Shown: positions 9,667 through 19,980 of the stretch, one piece after another | Position numbering within the stretch: the stretch's first letter is position 1 | How the letters are laid out: each line of letters begins with the position of its first letter | Translations under genes and position numbers: made by a program | The notes under the pieces: model-generated | What the model saw: the letters and a program-made list of their open reading frames with translations, nothing else | What the model was told of the DNA's origin: nothing | Database searches by the model: none | Source of the DNA: Blastocatellia bacterium AA13 | GTDB taxonomy: Bacteria > Acidobacteriota > Blastocatellia > UBA7656 | Assembly: GCA_003222245.1 (NCBI GenBank) | Contig: QHVH01000044.1 | Coordinates: 37,751-101,750, forward strand | Reading direction: 5' to 3' | Length of the DNA stretch: 64,000 nucleotides

Positions 9667-10730
9667 GTGATGAGGCCGGCCGCTTGATCAAAGTACTCAT
9701 CGTAGACGACTCGCCCGTCGTCGCCGAAAACCTGCGCAATATGCTAAGCACGGATGCCGGAATTCAAATCGTCGGCATAGTCAAAAATGGCGAGGAAGCA
9801 ATCAGCTTTGTTCACGGTCAAAAACCCGACGTGATCACGATGGATGTGAACATGCCCAGAGTTAACGGCATCGAAGCCACCCGAACCATCATGGAAACTT
9901 GTCCGCTGCCGATCATAATCGTAAGCGCCCAGTTGAATTCGGAGGCAGTCGCGACCGGTCTCCTAGCAATGGAAGCAGGCGCGGTCACCGTCCTCGAAAC
10001 TCCTCCCGGTCCCGGCCACCCGAACTATACCCGCCTGGCCAATCAGTTCGTCCAAACCGTACGTGTGATGTCCGAGGTCAAGGTCGTAACGAAGTGGACG
10101 AACACGAAAATGAAGCGGCTGGAATCGATCGCCAACAAGGCCGAGCTCGAAAACATCCCGTCTCAAATTGGAATCGTAGCAATCGGGGCGTCCATAGGAG
10201 GGCCTCCCGTGCTTGAGTCGATTCTGCGCAAGCTTCCCGCCGGTTATCCTTTTCCGATAGTCATCTGCCAGCATATCGCAGCCGGGTTCACCGAGGGACT
10301 GGCTTCCTGGCTCACCGCTTCGAGCGGATTTCCGGTTCGCATACCGAAAGAGCAGGAGATGATTGGTCCCGGATGCGCCTATATAGCTCCCGATGGATTT
10401 CAGATGGGCGTCAATCCCGGGGGCCGCATATCCCTTTGCGTGGGCAATCCTGAAAACGGAGTGAGGCCGGCAGTCTCGTATCTCTTTCGTTCGGTTGCCC
10501 AGACGTACGGCGCCCGGGCAGTAGCTGTCTTATTGACCGGGATGGGGCGGGACGGCGCCGATGAATTAAAGCTGTTGAGAGACAAGGGCGCCATTACCAT
10601 CGCGCAAGATGCCCAGACGTCCACCGTGCACGGGATGCCCGGCGAGGCTGTGAAGCTGAATGCGGCGAAGCACATCCTGTCTCCCGACGCGATCGCGTCT
10701 CTGCTAAACACACTCGCGAGGAAGGCTTAG
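9663..10730 (+). CDS. cheB: CheB protein-glutamate methylesterase (WspF-like)
   Basis: An N-terminal receiver domain (VLIVDDSPVVAENL, phospho-Asp in VITMDVNMPR) is joined to the methylesterase domain. The catalytic Ser lies in AIGASIGGPPV, the His in VICQHIAAGFTEG and the Asp in LLTGMGRDGADEL. It removes methyl groups added by the CheR homologue and so resets receptor sensitivity, under control of CheA phosphorylation. Length (355 residues) is standard. The ATG overlaps the cheA stop by four bases. Confidence 0.95.
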   Translation: MSDEAGRLIKVLIVDDSPVVAENLRNMLSTDAGIQIVGIVKNGEEAISFVHGQKPDVITMDVNMPRVNGIEATRTIMETCPLPIIIVSAQLNSEAVATGLLAMEAGAVTVLETPPGPGHPNYTRLANQFVQTVRVMSEVKVVTKWTNTKMKRLESIANKAELENIPSQIGIVAIGASIGGPPVLESILRKLPAGYPFPIVICQHIAAGFTEGLASWLTASSGFPVRIPKEQEMIGPGCAYIAPDGFQMGVNPGGRISLCVGNPENGVRPAVSYLFRSVAQTYGARAVAVLLTGMGRDGADELKLLRDKGAITIAQDAQTSTVHGMPGEAVKLNAAKHILSPDAIASLLNTLARKA

Positions 10731-10772
10731 ATATTTTATGAGCAAATTTTTATTTTCAGAGGCGACGCGATT

Positions 10773-12965
10773 ATGAGATTGCATAAAGATTCTAACGAGG
10801 AGATCCTGATTGTCGAAGACAGTCCAACTCAAGCCGCGCGCTTGCAGTTTACGCTCGAGGAGAACGGGTATGTCGTCCAGGCGGCTCGGGATGGCAAGGA
10901 GGCTCTATCCAAGCTCGCGACATTCAAGCCTATCCTGGTCATCAGCGATATCGTAATGCCGGTAATGGACGGTTACGAAATGTGCCGTGCAATCAAGAGC
11001 GACTCCACGCTCAGAGAGATCCCCGTGATGCTTCTGACCAGTCTCGCGCAGCCCGAAGACGTGGTGAAAGGACTCGAATGCGGCGCCGACAACTTCATAA
11101 GAAAGCCGTACGACGACACGTACCTGCTCTCTCACATCCAAGACATTATCACCACTCGCGCCCTGCGCAATGAAACGAACCTGCAGTTGGGGATCAGGCT
11201 TCACTTCGCCGGACAGACCCACACAATCAACTCTGATAGAAAACAGATTCTCGATCTTTTGATCTCTACATTTGAAAGCGCCGTGTCACAAAATCGGGAA
11301 CTTGTGCGGGCCCAGGTCGAGCTCAAAGAGCTGAACTCCGAGCTTGCGGCGAGGGCCGTCGAGCTGGAACGAGCAAGGGAAGCGGCCGAGTCTGCGACGC
11401 GCGCCAAGAGTGAGTTCCTGGCTATGATGAGCCACGAAATACGCACGCCGATGAACGGCGTCATCGGAATGACCGACCTGCTGCTTGAAACCACGTTGGA
11501 CTCCGAACAGCGGAATTTCGCGGAGATTGTTCGAACCAGCGCCGAGAGCCTTATGACGCTGCTGAATGACATATTGGATTTCTCGAAAGTCGAGGCGGGC
11601 GCCATCGAGCTCGAGAACGCGCCCTTTGATCTCGTGGATTGCATCGAGGACTCGCTCAATCTCTTCTCGGCTAAGATTGCCGAAAAGGGTCTCGATCTCT
11701 GCTATGTAATCGATCCCGGAGTATCACGAAACGTTGTTGGAGACACCACCAGGCTGCGTCAGATTCTCGTTAATTTGATAGGAAACGCCGTCAAGTTTAC
11801 GGCCGCCGGTGACATCTTGATTCGTGTTGAAGAGCGTCAGGTTGAATCCGCGAACCCCGATACATTCGAGCTGTGCTTCTCGGTTAAAGATTCGGGCATC
11901 GGTATTCCGAGCGACCGGTTGGATCGACTGTTCAGATCGTTCTCGCAAGTCGACGCCTCCACCACGCGTGAATATGGGGGAACCGGATTGGGACTGGCGC
12001 TGAGTCGAAAGCTCAGCAGCTTGATGGGCGGCAAGATATGGGTCGAGAGCGAGCCTGGAAGAGGCTCGACATTCTTTTTCACTATTCTCATCGAAGCCCA
12101 GCCTCGCGAGCTAAGGACCACACCCGACGCTTCCCCGGAGCTGACCGGCAAACGAATATTGATAATCGACGACAATGGCGCGAGCCGGCAGAGCCTCGCA
12201 GCCCATTGCCGGTACTGGAATATGGCGCCGGTTACTGCCGGCTCCGGCGGTGAAGCATCGAACTTGATAACAGCCGGAGAGCGCTTCGACCTCGCAATAA
12301 TCGATATGCAATTGGCCGGCGCCAGCGGGTTGGCGGTTGCCGCTGAGATTCGTGAGCTCGAAGCCGCCGCGGCCCTGCCGCTTGTAATGCTGAGCTCGAT
12401 GACCAACCGAGATACAACTGAGATGTATTCAGCACTCAGTGTTGGAACCCTCGATTTCGCTTCCTTCGTACCGAAACCCGTAAGATCGAGGAATCTGCGG
12501 CAGGCGCTGATAAAGGCCCTCTCCGATCAATGCATTGAAGATAAGATTATACAGCCGCAGCCTACATCATTGGGGATAGCATCTTCTCTGCGGATACTGC
12601 TCGCCGAAGACAATCCGGTAAATCGTCACGTGGGCCTGCGAATGCTTCAGCATCTCGGTTACCGCGCCGATGTTGCCGCCAACGGTTTGGAGGTGCTTGA
12701 AGCTCTACGGGACCGCACCTACGACGTAGTTTTTATGGACGTTCAGATGCCCGAGATGGACGGACTGGAGACCACGCGCTGCATCTGCGCCGATTTGCCA
12801 AAGCATGAGCGCCCGAGAATTATCGCGATGACGGCCGGCGCTATGAACAGCGATCGCGAGGATTGTCTTGCGGCAGGGATGGATGACTACGTCACGAAGC
12901 CAATCAGGATCGAGGATCTAAGGATGGCGCTGACTCGCGACTGGTCAAGATCGCAAGGCAATTAG
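10773..12965 (+). CDS. Hybrid sensor kinase, REC-HisKA-HATPase-REC-REC
   Basis: The first receiver domain (residues 8-125, [26 protein letters not shown]) is followed by a coiled coil, a HisKA dimerisation domain ([17 protein letters not shown]), an HATPase domain ([27 protein letters not shown]), a second receiver ([20 protein letters not shown]) and a third receiver ([28 protein letters not shown]). No membrane segment is present, so it is cytosolic. It lies where Wsp systems carry the GGDEF protein WspR, so the N-terminal receiver is a plausible CheA target, giving a phosphorelay output. That role is inferred from position only; no DNA-binding or GGDEF output lies next to it. Confidence 0.9.
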   Translation: MRLHKDSNEEILIVEDSPTQAARLQFTLEENGYVVQAARDGKEALSKLATFKPILVISDIVMPVMDGYEMCRAIKSDSTLREIPVMLLTSLAQPEDVVKGLECGADNFIRKPYDDTYLLSHIQDIITTRALRNETNLQLGIRLHFAGQTHTINSDRKQILDLLISTFESAVSQNRELVRAQVELKELNSELAARAVELERAREAAESATRAKSEFLAMMSHEIRTPMNGVIGMTDLLLETTLDSEQRNFAEIVRTSAESLMTLLNDILDFSKVEAGAIELENAPFDLVDCIEDSLNLFSAKIAEKGLDLCYVIDPGVSRNVVGDTTRLRQILVNLIGNAVKFTAAGDILIRVEERQVESANPDTFELCFSVKDSGIGIPSDRLDRLFRSFSQVDASTTREYGGTGLGLALSRKLSSLMGGKIWVESEPGRGSTFFFTILIEAQPRELRTTPDASPELTGKRILIIDDNGASRQSLAAHCRYWNMAPVTAGSGGEASNLITAGERFDLAIIDMQLAGASGLAVAAEIRELEAAAALPLVMLSSMTNRDTTEMYSALSVGTLDFASFVPKPVRSRNLRQALIKALSDQCIEDKIIQPQPTSLGIASSLRILLAEDNPVNRHVGLRMLQHLGYRADVAANGLEVLEALRDRTYDVVFMDVQMPEMDGLETTRCICADLPKHERPRIIAMTAGAMNSDREDCLAAGMDDYVTKPIRIEDLRMALTRDWSRSQGN

Positions 12966-12982
12966 GAATGCACCGAAAATAT

Positions 12983-13011
12983 CCCGCACTTCAGAGTTAC
13001 TTCAGTGCGGG
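12983..13011 (+). terminator. Hairpin after the chemosensory operon
   Basis: CCCGCACT pairs with AGTGCGGG across a 13-base loop, starting 18 bases after the hybrid kinase stop. No U-run follows, so it may be an mRNA-stabilising hairpin or a weak terminator. Confidence 0.4.
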
Positions 13012-13062
13012 GATCTGTAGCTTGGAATTTGTTACCCTACCTTAACGAGAGTTCGTGCTTAT

Positions 13063-13170
13063 GTAGGCCTGAAAGGCCGACTATAAAATAGCCCAGGGGC
13101 AAGCGCGCAGCACGTTGCCCCTGGTAACGACCGCAATGCCTCAAGCGCTGAAGGCGCGACATAGGCGCTT
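13063..13170. repeat. Dispersed palindromic repeat element
   Basis: The block contains GGCCTGAAAGGCC, an ACTATAAAATAG segment, a hairpin of CCAGGGGCAA with TTGCCCCTGG (13093-13124) and GCGCTGAAGGCGC. An inverted copy with the same order of parts lies at about 23471-23549. Similar CCCAGGG hairpin blocks occur at 23311-23400 and near 34280. This is a genome-dispersed REP-like element, not coding. Confidence 0.75.
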
Positions 13171-13220
13171 CGTTGCCGCGCCGAGAAAAACCAACGGATG
13201 TTGTTATGAAACGATACCCT

Positions 13221-14024
13221 TCAGCTCGGCGCCGATTCAGTCAGGTTCGATATGAGATCGTCGACGGCTTGAGATCTGAGCGCTCGCTCGGAATTTGTTT
13301 TCAGGTGTATCAGGAATTCGCGATTGCCTTCGGCTCCGAGGATGGGCGAAGCCATCAGATCAAGAGTCTCAAAGGCGCTTGATCGCGCGAAGCGGATTAC
13401 ATCGCGCAAAACGCGTGCGTGCTTGGAAGGATCAGTGACGATGCCGCCGCGGCCCACCTCGCCTTTGCCGACTTCGAATTGAGGCTTGATCAAAGCAATT
13501 ACATCCGCGGCTTCGACTATCACGCCCTTGAGCGCCGGCAGAATCTTATCGAGCGAAATGAAGGAGACATCTACAACGGCGAGACCGAATTTCACCGGGA
13601 ATTGCTCGGAGCTAAGATTTCGACCGTTAATGCCCTCCAGTGGGACGACTCGCGGGTCGGATCTTATCTTCCAATCAAGTTGATTATGGCCGACATCGAC
13701 CGCCCACACACGGGCGGCGCCGTGTTGCAACAGACAATCGGTGAACCCTCCGGTCGAGGCGCCTACATCAACACAGAGTTTATCCGCGGGATCAATGTTG
13801 AATTTCCGGAGCGCTGCTTCAAGCTTGAGCCCTCCCCTTCCTACGTAGCGCGGCTGCTCGCCTTTAACACGTATCTCGGCGCCGGTGGAGACCATTTGGC
13901 CGGGCTTGTCTATGCGTTGGGTATCAACAAGGATCTGGCCTGCGAGGATAAGTGCTTGAGCACGCGTTCTTGTTTCCGCTAGTCCGCGCTCTACCACCAG
14001 CTTATCTATGCGTTCCCTGGCCAC
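13221..14024 (-). CDS. tlyA: TlyA-family rRNA 2'-O-methyltransferase
   Basis: The N-terminal S4 RNA-binding domain (ERIDKLVVERGLAETRTRAQALILAG) is followed by a FtsJ-like methyltransferase domain with the SAM-binding motif CVDVGASTGGFTDCLL. Further family segments are VWAVDVGHNQLDWKIR, VSFISLDKILPAL and IKPQFEVGKGEVGRGGIV. TlyA enzymes methylate cytidine ribose in 16S/23S rRNA and are often annotated as haemolysins. Length of 267 residues is typical. It is probably transcribed with the upstream lipoprotein gene, 96 bases away on the same strand. Confidence 0.93.
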   Translation of the reverse strand: MARERIDKLVVERGLAETRTRAQALILAGQILVDTQRIDKPGQMVSTGAEIRVKGEQPRYVGRGGLKLEAALRKFNIDPADKLCVDVGASTGGFTDCLLQHGAARVWAVDVGHNQLDWKIRSDPRVVPLEGINGRNLSSEQFPVKFGLAVVDVSFISLDKILPALKGVIVEAADVIALIKPQFEVGKGEVGRGGIVTDPSKHARVLRDVIRFARSSAFETLDLMASPILGAEGNREFLIHLKTNSERALRSQAVDDLISNLTESAPS

Positions 14025-14120
14025 GGTTGTATTTTAGCAGCCTGCACGATTTTGGAGGCGGATCAAGCGGTACGAACTACGCGAGCCGAATTCAGAGTCG
14101 GCTGTCGGCGCCATTCATAG

Positions 14121-15362
14121 TCAGGCTTTGCCCGTAGATCTGCGGCGTGATTTGACGGTGTTGCGAGAGCTATGCCGTTCTGTGTAATGGGATGTGGAAA
14201 GGGAGGCAGCGATATAGTCTTCATTCGGAGGCCGTCCGTCGGCAAATACGAAAACGTGAATATGATCTCGCGTCTCTCGAAGCGCCTCAACTCGGCCCTG
14301 AGCTTTCTGCCGTCCTATCTCGGCCATCAGGAAATTCTGTTCGGCCGCGCTCATAAAGTGATAGTAAACATCGAACGCCAGCCCCATCGTGTGCGGAGGC
14401 GTGGCGTTGGCGGCCGCGCCCCGATTCGTCTCTCGAATATGGCGCTGATATTCTTCGGTTCGAACGAGAGAAGTTATCGGCAGCGGCCGGTTGAACTCGT
14501 TCTTATACGCGCGAGCTATTGCCTCCAGTACGACCTTCGCCTCCGGCCTCAAAAAGCTGAGCAGGCGAATCTTGAATTCGCGCAACGATGCCGCGTTTTC
14601 CAGATCATAAGACTGTCCCGCAAAGTCTGAAGCCAGCTTGTGAAGCGTTTCATACTCCGTAGTGAGGATCGACAGGCGGCCGGAATTTGCGCGATAAGAA
14701 TCCAGCAGTTCCCTTTCCTTCCTCAAAGCCTCCGCGATATCGATCTCGTGACGTAGACGTTTCGACAGACCCGCGCGCGCCGCTCGCCCACGCGCCTTTG
14801 CCAATTGCCTCTTCAGGTCATTGATCCGCTCGGCAGCCTGACTCATGTCATCGGACAGCAGGTTCTCCTTTTCCACGCACTGGCTCGCGTCCTTCATCAA
14901 GGGAACGCTTCCGCCCGACACCTGGTCGAAATGCGTGAGAGGCTCTTCCGTAGCCTTCCAACCTACCCCATACAAAATGTAGTCATCTCCCAGCGGCTTT
15001 AGCTCTACCAAATCTCCGCGAATTATCTGATCGGCAAGCTCGGCGAAATCGTGCGGGAGCTCAAACTTCTGAACTTCCCACTCAGCCGTTTGAACGGCCA
15101 GAAATCTCCTGGGATCAGCGTAATGCTTCAGTTCCGGCGGCACTTCAACAGAGGCCCGGCGGCCTATCGGTTCATTGCGATCTTCTTCGACTTTGGAGGC
15201 GGCTTCTTTTAGCAGCTCGGCCGGATCGGGCCTGGGGACTGGCGTGCTAATGAGAACAGGAGCGGATTTTCCGCGGCACCCGCCAAGAAACAGCACAGCG
15301 AAACATACCGCCGCACTCACGGCGGCAGGCAATACTGTGCGCCATTTTGTACCTTTGCACAT
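14121..15362 (-). CDS. Lipoprotein with C-terminal M15-like (DUF5715-type) domain
   Basis: A signal peptide with lipobox (FLGGC, Cys29) predicts a lipoprotein. The middle is a long helical/coiled-coil stretch (DDMSQAAERINDLKRQLAKARGRAARAGL interrupted here only by description). The C-terminal domain carries the pattern PPHTMGLAFDVYYHF and then RDHIHVFVF, which matches the H-x6-D and H-x-H zinc ligands of M15 D,D-carboxypeptidase-like folds. This resembles DUF5715 proteins. A cell-wall peptidase role is plausible but not certain, because the usual catalytic Glu could not be assigned. The start gives a clean signal sequence. Confidence 0.7.
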   Translation of the reverse strand: MCKGTKWRTVLPAAVSAAVCFAVLFLGGCRGKSAPVLISTPVPRPDPAELLKEAASKVEEDRNEPIGRRASVEVPPELKHYADPRRFLAVQTAEWEVQKFELPHDFAELADQIIRGDLVELKPLGDDYILYGVGWKATEEPLTHFDQVSGGSVPLMKDASQCVEKENLLSDDMSQAAERINDLKRQLAKARGRAARAGLSKRLRHEIDIAEALRKERELLDSYRANSGRLSILTTEYETLHKLASDFAGQSYDLENAASLREFKIRLLSFLRPEAKVVLEAIARAYKNEFNRPLPITSLVRTEEYQRHIRETNRGAAANATPPHTMGLAFDVYYHFMSAAEQNFLMAEIGRQKAQGRVEALRETRDHIHVFVFADGRPPNEDYIAASLSTSHYTERHSSRNTVKSRRRSTGKA

Positions 15363-15548
15363 TGCTTTTTCGTTAGGGGCGCGGAGACATTATACGACTT
15401 TCAAACCTTAATGTCAGATATTGCGTATCTCCCTTTTGGCAGCAGGTTTTTCAGAAACGCGGCCGTCGGATTCGCGGCCCCGAATTCGCGGGATGGTTGA
15501 CATTAGTTAATCGCACTAGCCAGAATGGCAGCATCAAAAAGGGGGCGT

Positions 15549-16274
15549 ATGTTCTGTCCGAAATGCGGCTTTGAATCACCCGAAGAGAACAGATTTTGTA
15601 AATCCTGCGGCGCGAACCTCCAACTTGTTTCCGATGTCATGGGAGGCAAGCAGCTTCCCATAATGCTCGGACAATTCGGCATAGATGTAGAAAAGCTCAA
15701 ACGAGGCGCCCGAAGCCTCAGAAACGCCCACCACCACAAAGCCGACACCAACTCTCAGTCAGTAATGGAGACAGCAGCCGAGCTGCGGCGAGTGAGAAGA
15801 GAAGAAAGACGCCAGCGGGCGCGCCAGCCAAAGCCAAGAGAATGGCTTCGTTATTCCTGGCAACACAATCTGCGAGACGGGCTGATGTCGATCTTTGGCG
15901 GAGCCGGTCTGGGCGCGGTGTTATTCTTCTTGAGCCGAACCGCGAGCGATATCGGTCTGCTGAAGCAGCTTGAAGACCAAAGTCAAGTGAAAGGATTGGA
16001 GCTGATGCTAAGGCTGGTATGGCTATTCGCGGCCATCCCGGTGCTCAAAGGACTGGCTCAGATCCTCTACGCCGCTTTCTTCGCCGAGTCCATAGCCAAA
16101 CTGACGGACAGATTCCTGCCTCCTCAGCAGCAGGCGCAAATTGAGGCGCCCGTAACCGGCACAATAAACCGTCCGATCAGCGCGCCTCCGAGCGTTACCG
16201 AACAAACCACCAACATCCTCGAAAAAGAAAAGGAGCTTCGGATCACTCAAGAAGCCGAACGCGCTACAAGCTGA
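15549..16274 (+). CDS. Zinc-ribbon membrane protein of unknown function
   Basis: The start is placed at the ATG 15549, eight codons inside a longer open frame, because the zinc ribbon then begins at once (MFCPKCGFESPEENRFCKSCG) and a purine-rich AAAAAGGGGG precedes it. The two CxxC pairs form a zinc ribbon. A basic segment (RRVRREERRQRARQ) follows, then two hydrophobic segments (LMSIFGGAGLGAVLFFLSR and LRLVWLFAAIPVLKGLAQIL). The C-terminus is Pro/Thr- and Glu-rich. Such zinc-ribbon plus two-helix proteins are common in Acidobacteriota and have no established role. Confidence 0.75.
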   Translation: MFCPKCGFESPEENRFCKSCGANLQLVSDVMGGKQLPIMLGQFGIDVEKLKRGARSLRNAHHHKADTNSQSVMETAAELRRVRREERRQRARQPKPREWLRYSWQHNLRDGLMSIFGGAGLGAVLFFLSRTASDIGLLKQLEDQSQVKGLELMLRLVWLFAAIPVLKGLAQILYAAFFAESIAKLTDRFLPPQQQAQIEAPVTGTINRPISAPPSVTEQTTNILEKEKELRITQEAERATS

Positions 16275-16280
16275 ACGCGG

Positions 16281-18188
16281 CTATCGCTTGAAGTCCACGC
16301 TCTTGAAGCTCATGCGGCTCGTGACCAGCTCCCTTGCTCGCGCCGCGATGCCGGCGAAGTCGACGCCGTACTTGGCTAACAGCAAGCTCTGGCTTGCGTG
16401 CTCGATTAACTGATCCTCGAAGCCGATCCTGCTTACTCTTACGTCATACATATGATGCCGCTCGAGCAGCTCCATCACGGCGCTTCCGAATCCACCCATC
16501 AAATAGTGATCTTCCACGGTGACTATGTTGCCGTGAGTGCGGGCCAGAGTCAGTATCAACTCTTCATCGAGAGGTTTGACGAAGCGGGCGTTTACAACAG
16601 TAGCTTGAATCCCGTCGATCGCGAGCTTTTCGGCTGCTTTCACACAATGAGCAACCTCGCTGCCGATTCCCAGAATAGCAACGTCCGATCCCTCTCTTAG
16701 CAGCTCCGCCTTGCCGAGTTCGAGAATCCGCATCTCTTCATCCATCGGCACGCCAAAGCCGTTGCCTCGCGGATAACGAACCGAAGCCGGGCCGTCGTAA
16801 TAAACAGCCGTCTTGAGCATGTGCCTCAATTCGTTTTCGTCTTTCGGGGCCATGATGACAAAGCCGGGCATCGGCCGCAGGTAGGCGAAGTCCATCAGGC
16901 CGTGATGGGTGGGGCCGTCAGCGCCGACCACTCCGCCGCGATCGAGCGCGAAGGTCACGTCAAGTCCCATCAGCACAACATCATGAAACACTTGATCGAA
17001 TGCTCGCTGCAGGAACGTGGAATAGATCGCCGCTATGGGCTTTCTTCCTTCAGTGGCCATTCCAGCCGCAAAGGTGACGGCGTGCTGCTCCGCGATCGCG
17101 ACATCGAATGTACGGTCCGGGAACTCCTTCATCACCTTGCTGAGTCCGGTTCCATCGGGCATCGCGGCCGTGATCGCGACGATTCGCTCATCTTCCTTCA
17201 TCAGATCGGCTGTTGCCTGCGCGAAGACCGCGGTGTAACTCGGGCCGGTTGCCGGTTCTTTTATGAATCTTCCGGAGGAAATCTCGAAAGCCGAGGTGCC
17301 GTGCCATGCGGCTTTGTCGCGCTCCGCCGGGCCATAGCCTTTACCCTTGATGGTCAGCGCGTGAAGCAGTACGGGACCTTCTTCTTTCTTCGCCTGTTCG
17401 AGCGCAGCCAAAATTGAATCTATGTCGTGGCCGTTGATCGGGCCGAGGTACTTGAGGCCCAGTTCTTCCCAGAGCGCACCGGGAATCACGGCGCTTGCGA
17501 AAGCATCCTTCAGCGCCTTGGCTCGCGCGAGCATTATTTCACCGACGGCGGGGATGGCCTTCAGCAGCTCTTCTACTTCGTGTTTAAGCTCATTGTACGG
17601 ACGCGCGCCGCGAATGCGGTTGAGATAACCCGCCAGCGCCCCAACGTTGGGAGAGATGGACATTTCGTTGTCATTGAGCAGTATCAGCATCTTCTTCTTG
17701 AGGTGTCCGGCCTGATTGATACCCTCAAGAGCCATACCGGCGGTGAGCCCCGCGTCTCCGATGAACGCGATCACGTTGAAATCTTCGCCTTTGAGATCCC
17801 GCGCGGCGGCGATTCCGAGCGCCGCCGAAATCGAGGTTCCTGCGTGAGCGGCGTTGAATACGTCGTAGACCGATTCTTCGCGGCGAAGGAATCCGCTGAT
17901 GCCGTTGTACTGTCGAATCGTCGGCAGCTCGTCGCGGCGGCCGGTGATGATCTTGTGTGAATAAGCCTGATGGCCGATGTCTATGACCAGCTTGTCTCGC
18001 GGCGTGTCATACGCATAGTGAAGCGCGAGTATGAGCTCGACCGGTCCGAGGCTTGCGCCCGTGTGTCCGCCGATCTTCGAGAGCACTTCGATCATGTACT
18101 CGCGAACCTCATCCGCAAGCGGCTGCAGTTTTGAGGGCGGAAGCTTCCGAAGATCCGCGGGGTCGTTAATGTGCTGCAATAGTTCCAT
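16281..18188 (-). CDS. dxs: 1-deoxy-D-xylulose-5-phosphate synthase
   Basis: This thiamine-diphosphate enzyme joins pyruvate and glyceraldehyde 3-phosphate, the first step of the MEP isoprenoid pathway. It has 635 residues, the normal length. Motifs include VIDIGHQAYSHKIITGR, the ThDP-binding region FIGDAGLTAGMALEG ... LLNDNEMSIS, the transketolase-type AIAEQHAVTFAAGMA, and the C-terminal domain. It stands downstream of ispA and xseB, a common arrangement. The stop lies six bases from the convergent zinc-ribbon gene. Confidence 0.97.
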   Translation of the reverse strand: MELLQHINDPADLRKLPPSKLQPLADEVREYMIEVLSKIGGHTGASLGPVELILALHYAYDTPRDKLVIDIGHQAYSHKIITGRRDELPTIRQYNGISGFLRREESVYDVFNAAHAGTSISAALGIAAARDLKGEDFNVIAFIGDAGLTAGMALEGINQAGHLKKKMLILLNDNEMSISPNVGALAGYLNRIRGARPYNELKHEVEELLKAIPAVGEIMLARAKALKDAFASAVIPGALWEELGLKYLGPINGHDIDSILAALEQAKKEEGPVLLHALTIKGKGYGPAERDKAAWHGTSAFEISSGRFIKEPATGPSYTAVFAQATADLMKEDERIVAITAAMPDGTGLSKVMKEFPDRTFDVAIAEQHAVTFAAGMATEGRKPIAAIYSTFLQRAFDQVFHDVVLMGLDVTFALDRGGVVGADGPTHHGLMDFAYLRPMPGFVIMAPKDENELRHMLKTAVYYDGPASVRYPRGNGFGVPMDEEMRILELGKAELLREGSDVAILGIGSEVAHCVKAAEKLAIDGIQATVVNARFVKPLDEELILTLARTHGNIVTVEDHYLMGGFGSAVMELLERHHMYDVRVSRIGFEDQLIEHASQSLLLAKYGVDFAGIAARARELVTSRMSFKSVDFKR

Positions 18189-18468
18189 AGCTGGTCCTTT
18201 TTCTCCTGTATTCCTGGTCCGTGTAGTTCTTAGCTGGCTGCTGATGCTCGGTAGGTCGCCTGCTTTGCGGGCGGCGCCGTCAAATCGAGCGGCAGCGGCT
18301 GGTCAAATTTGTCGATAGACAGGGTTGCGGGAAAACGATGGCCGGGGTTCGCCGAGAGGGCTGATTCTGCGTACCCGTTCCTAAGAATCGATAAGCGAGT
18401 TATCTGCCTCTCCGTAACACGACTCCTGCGAAGTGAAAGGTTATGAGGTAAGGACAAAGATAGCTTGA
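18189..18468. other. Spacer between ispA and dxs
   Basis: About 280 bases without a convincing gene. The small open frames here do not resemble proteins. A dxs promoter may lie here, since the gap is unusually long for an otherwise compact operon. Confidence 0.4.
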
Positions 18469-19365
18469 TTAAGAGCTTCTTGCAACGATGAATCTCGCCA
18501 TCGAAGCAAGCATTTCCGTGCCCGCGTCGAGCCCCGACACAATCGCAACCGCTTCGTTCACCAACTCCAAAGCACGGCGCCGTGAAGCCTCAATTCCGTG
18601 AACCGCCGGATAGGTCGCTTTCTTTGCGGCCTGATCCTTTCCAGCCGTTTTCCCGAGCTGTTCACTGCTTGCGGTGACATCAAGGACATCGTCCGCAATC
18701 TGAAACGCCAGCCCGATTCTCGCGCCATAGTCCGAGAGCTTTTCGAGCTCGGCCTGGCCGGCTCCGGCTATTATTCCTCCGATCAACACCGAGCCTCGAA
18801 TCAGAGCCCCTGTCTTGGACCTATGAATATACTCGAGAGTTTGAGCGCTGACGTCGCGGCCTTCGTTTTCGATATCAGCAACCTGCCCTCCGATCAGGGC
18901 TTCGATCGTTCCGGCTATTCGGGACACTTCGGCTATCACTCTTACTTTCCTGTCGCTGTCACAAGAGAGCCTGGCAGCCAGGACATTGAACGCAAGCGTA
19001 AGCAGGGCGTCGCCGGCAAGAATCGCCTTCGCTTCTCCAAACACTTTATGACAGGTGGGTCTTCCGCGCCGCAGGTCGTCGTTGTCCATCGCCGGAAGAT
19101 CGTCGTGGATAAGCGAGTACGTGTGTATCATCTCGACGGCGCAAGCCGCGGGCATCAAGTGTTCCGCGCTCGCTCCGAACGCTTCACCGGATGCGAGTAC
19201 CAGCGCGGGGCGAAGCCGTTTACCGCCCGCCATCATGCTGTATCGCATCGCGCGATGAATCGTCTCAGGCGGAGTGGATTCCGCGGGAAGAAACTTCTCG
19301 AGCCAGCCGTTCACCTCTTGGGCCCGCCGGACCAGATATTCGTTTACCGTTTCTGCTTGTGCCAA
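18469..19365 (-). CDS. ispA: Farnesyl/geranyl diphosphate synthase (polyprenyl synthetase)
   Basis: The enzyme condenses IPP with allylic diphosphates. The first Asp-rich motif is [19 protein letters not shown] and the second is [13 protein letters not shown], each chelating Mg-diphosphate. [13 protein letters not shown] and the 298-residue length fit the short-chain (C15) bacterial IspA group. It begins four bases after the xseB stop and feeds on products of the pathway started by the downstream dxs. Confidence 0.94.
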   Translation of the reverse strand: MAQAETVNEYLVRRAQEVNGWLEKFLPAESTPPETIHRAMRYSMMAGGKRLRPALVLASGEAFGASAEHLMPAACAVEMIHTYSLIHDDLPAMDNDDLRRGRPTCHKVFGEAKAILAGDALLTLAFNVLAARLSCDSDRKVRVIAEVSRIAGTIEALIGGQVADIENEGRDVSAQTLEYIHRSKTGALIRGSVLIGGIIAGAGQAELEKLSDYGARIGLAFQIADDVLDVTASSEQLGKTAGKDQAAKKATYPAVHGIEASRRRALELVNEAVAIVSGLDAGTEMLASMARFIVARSS

Positions 19366-19369
19366 GCGC

Positions 19370-19603
19370 TCACTCCTCGGGTTCTTCGAACGGTTCGGTT
19401 CTATACTCTCCTCCCGAGCCCTTCAGCAATATCTCGACTCGGCGATCGGCCTCGTCCAGCCGTTTTTGACAATCTCGCGAGAGCTTCACGCCTTGCTCGA
19501 ATAGTTCGAGGGATTTTTCGAGCGGCAGGTCGCCGGCCTCGAGTTGCTCGACTATATGCTCGAGTTCTTTGAGAGATGATTCGAACGATTTCTCTGTAGA
19601 CAT
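19370..19603 (-). CDS. xseB: Exodeoxyribonuclease VII small subunit
   Basis: The 77 residues contain the family signature [35 protein letters not shown] (one continuous helix-hairpin), ending with RRVEILL. The protein is the regulatory small subunit that binds XseA to form exonuclease VII, which degrades single-stranded DNA. No xseA is next to it. xseB-ispA-dxs is a widely conserved operon order, supporting all three calls. Confidence 0.93.
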   Translation of the reverse strand: MSTEKSFESSLKELEHIVEQLEAGDLPLEKSLELFEQGVKLSRDCQKRLDEADRRVEILLKGSGGEYRTEPFEEPEE

Positions 19604-19980
19604 AAGATTGCTAGAAGGCGCGTCAGCAGACAGTCAACCTCATTCTCCGAGTTTACTAGTCCAAGAGCGAAGATGGATCAGTATCGCCTATTCTGTTTGC
19701 AAGGCCGGTAAGCCGAGTCTAACCGACGGCGGCCATGGAGGTCCGCGCCTGCATTTCTTTCCCGAATTTCAACCGTGAACTCAACAATACCGCCTTACGC
19801 GAAGCACATATATTGCACGATGATCATTCGGTAAACAACACGTCTCCGTATTCTCGGCGGCCTCCTCATACTATCGGCATCGAAATGATTACAGGTGGGA
19901 ATCCCGTTCCTTGCGCGGCTTGAACCCTTATCTTATATTCACACGCAAATGAAGTCAGTCCAGACGCCCGAGCGAATCTC
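19604..19980. other. Divergent intergenic region between xseB and the RND gene
   Basis: No gene seen in 377 bases. It must carry the promoters for xseB-ispA-dxs (leftward) and for the RND/lipoprotein pair (rightward). Open frames here lack protein character. Confidence 0.4.

Noticed and set aside
13419..13982. 187-codon plus-strand frame opposite tlyA
   Set aside because: It is the antisense shadow of the well-supported tlyA gene.
18598..19572. 324-codon plus-strand frame opposite ispA and xseB
   Set aside because: It is antisense to two conserved genes and has no protein family character.
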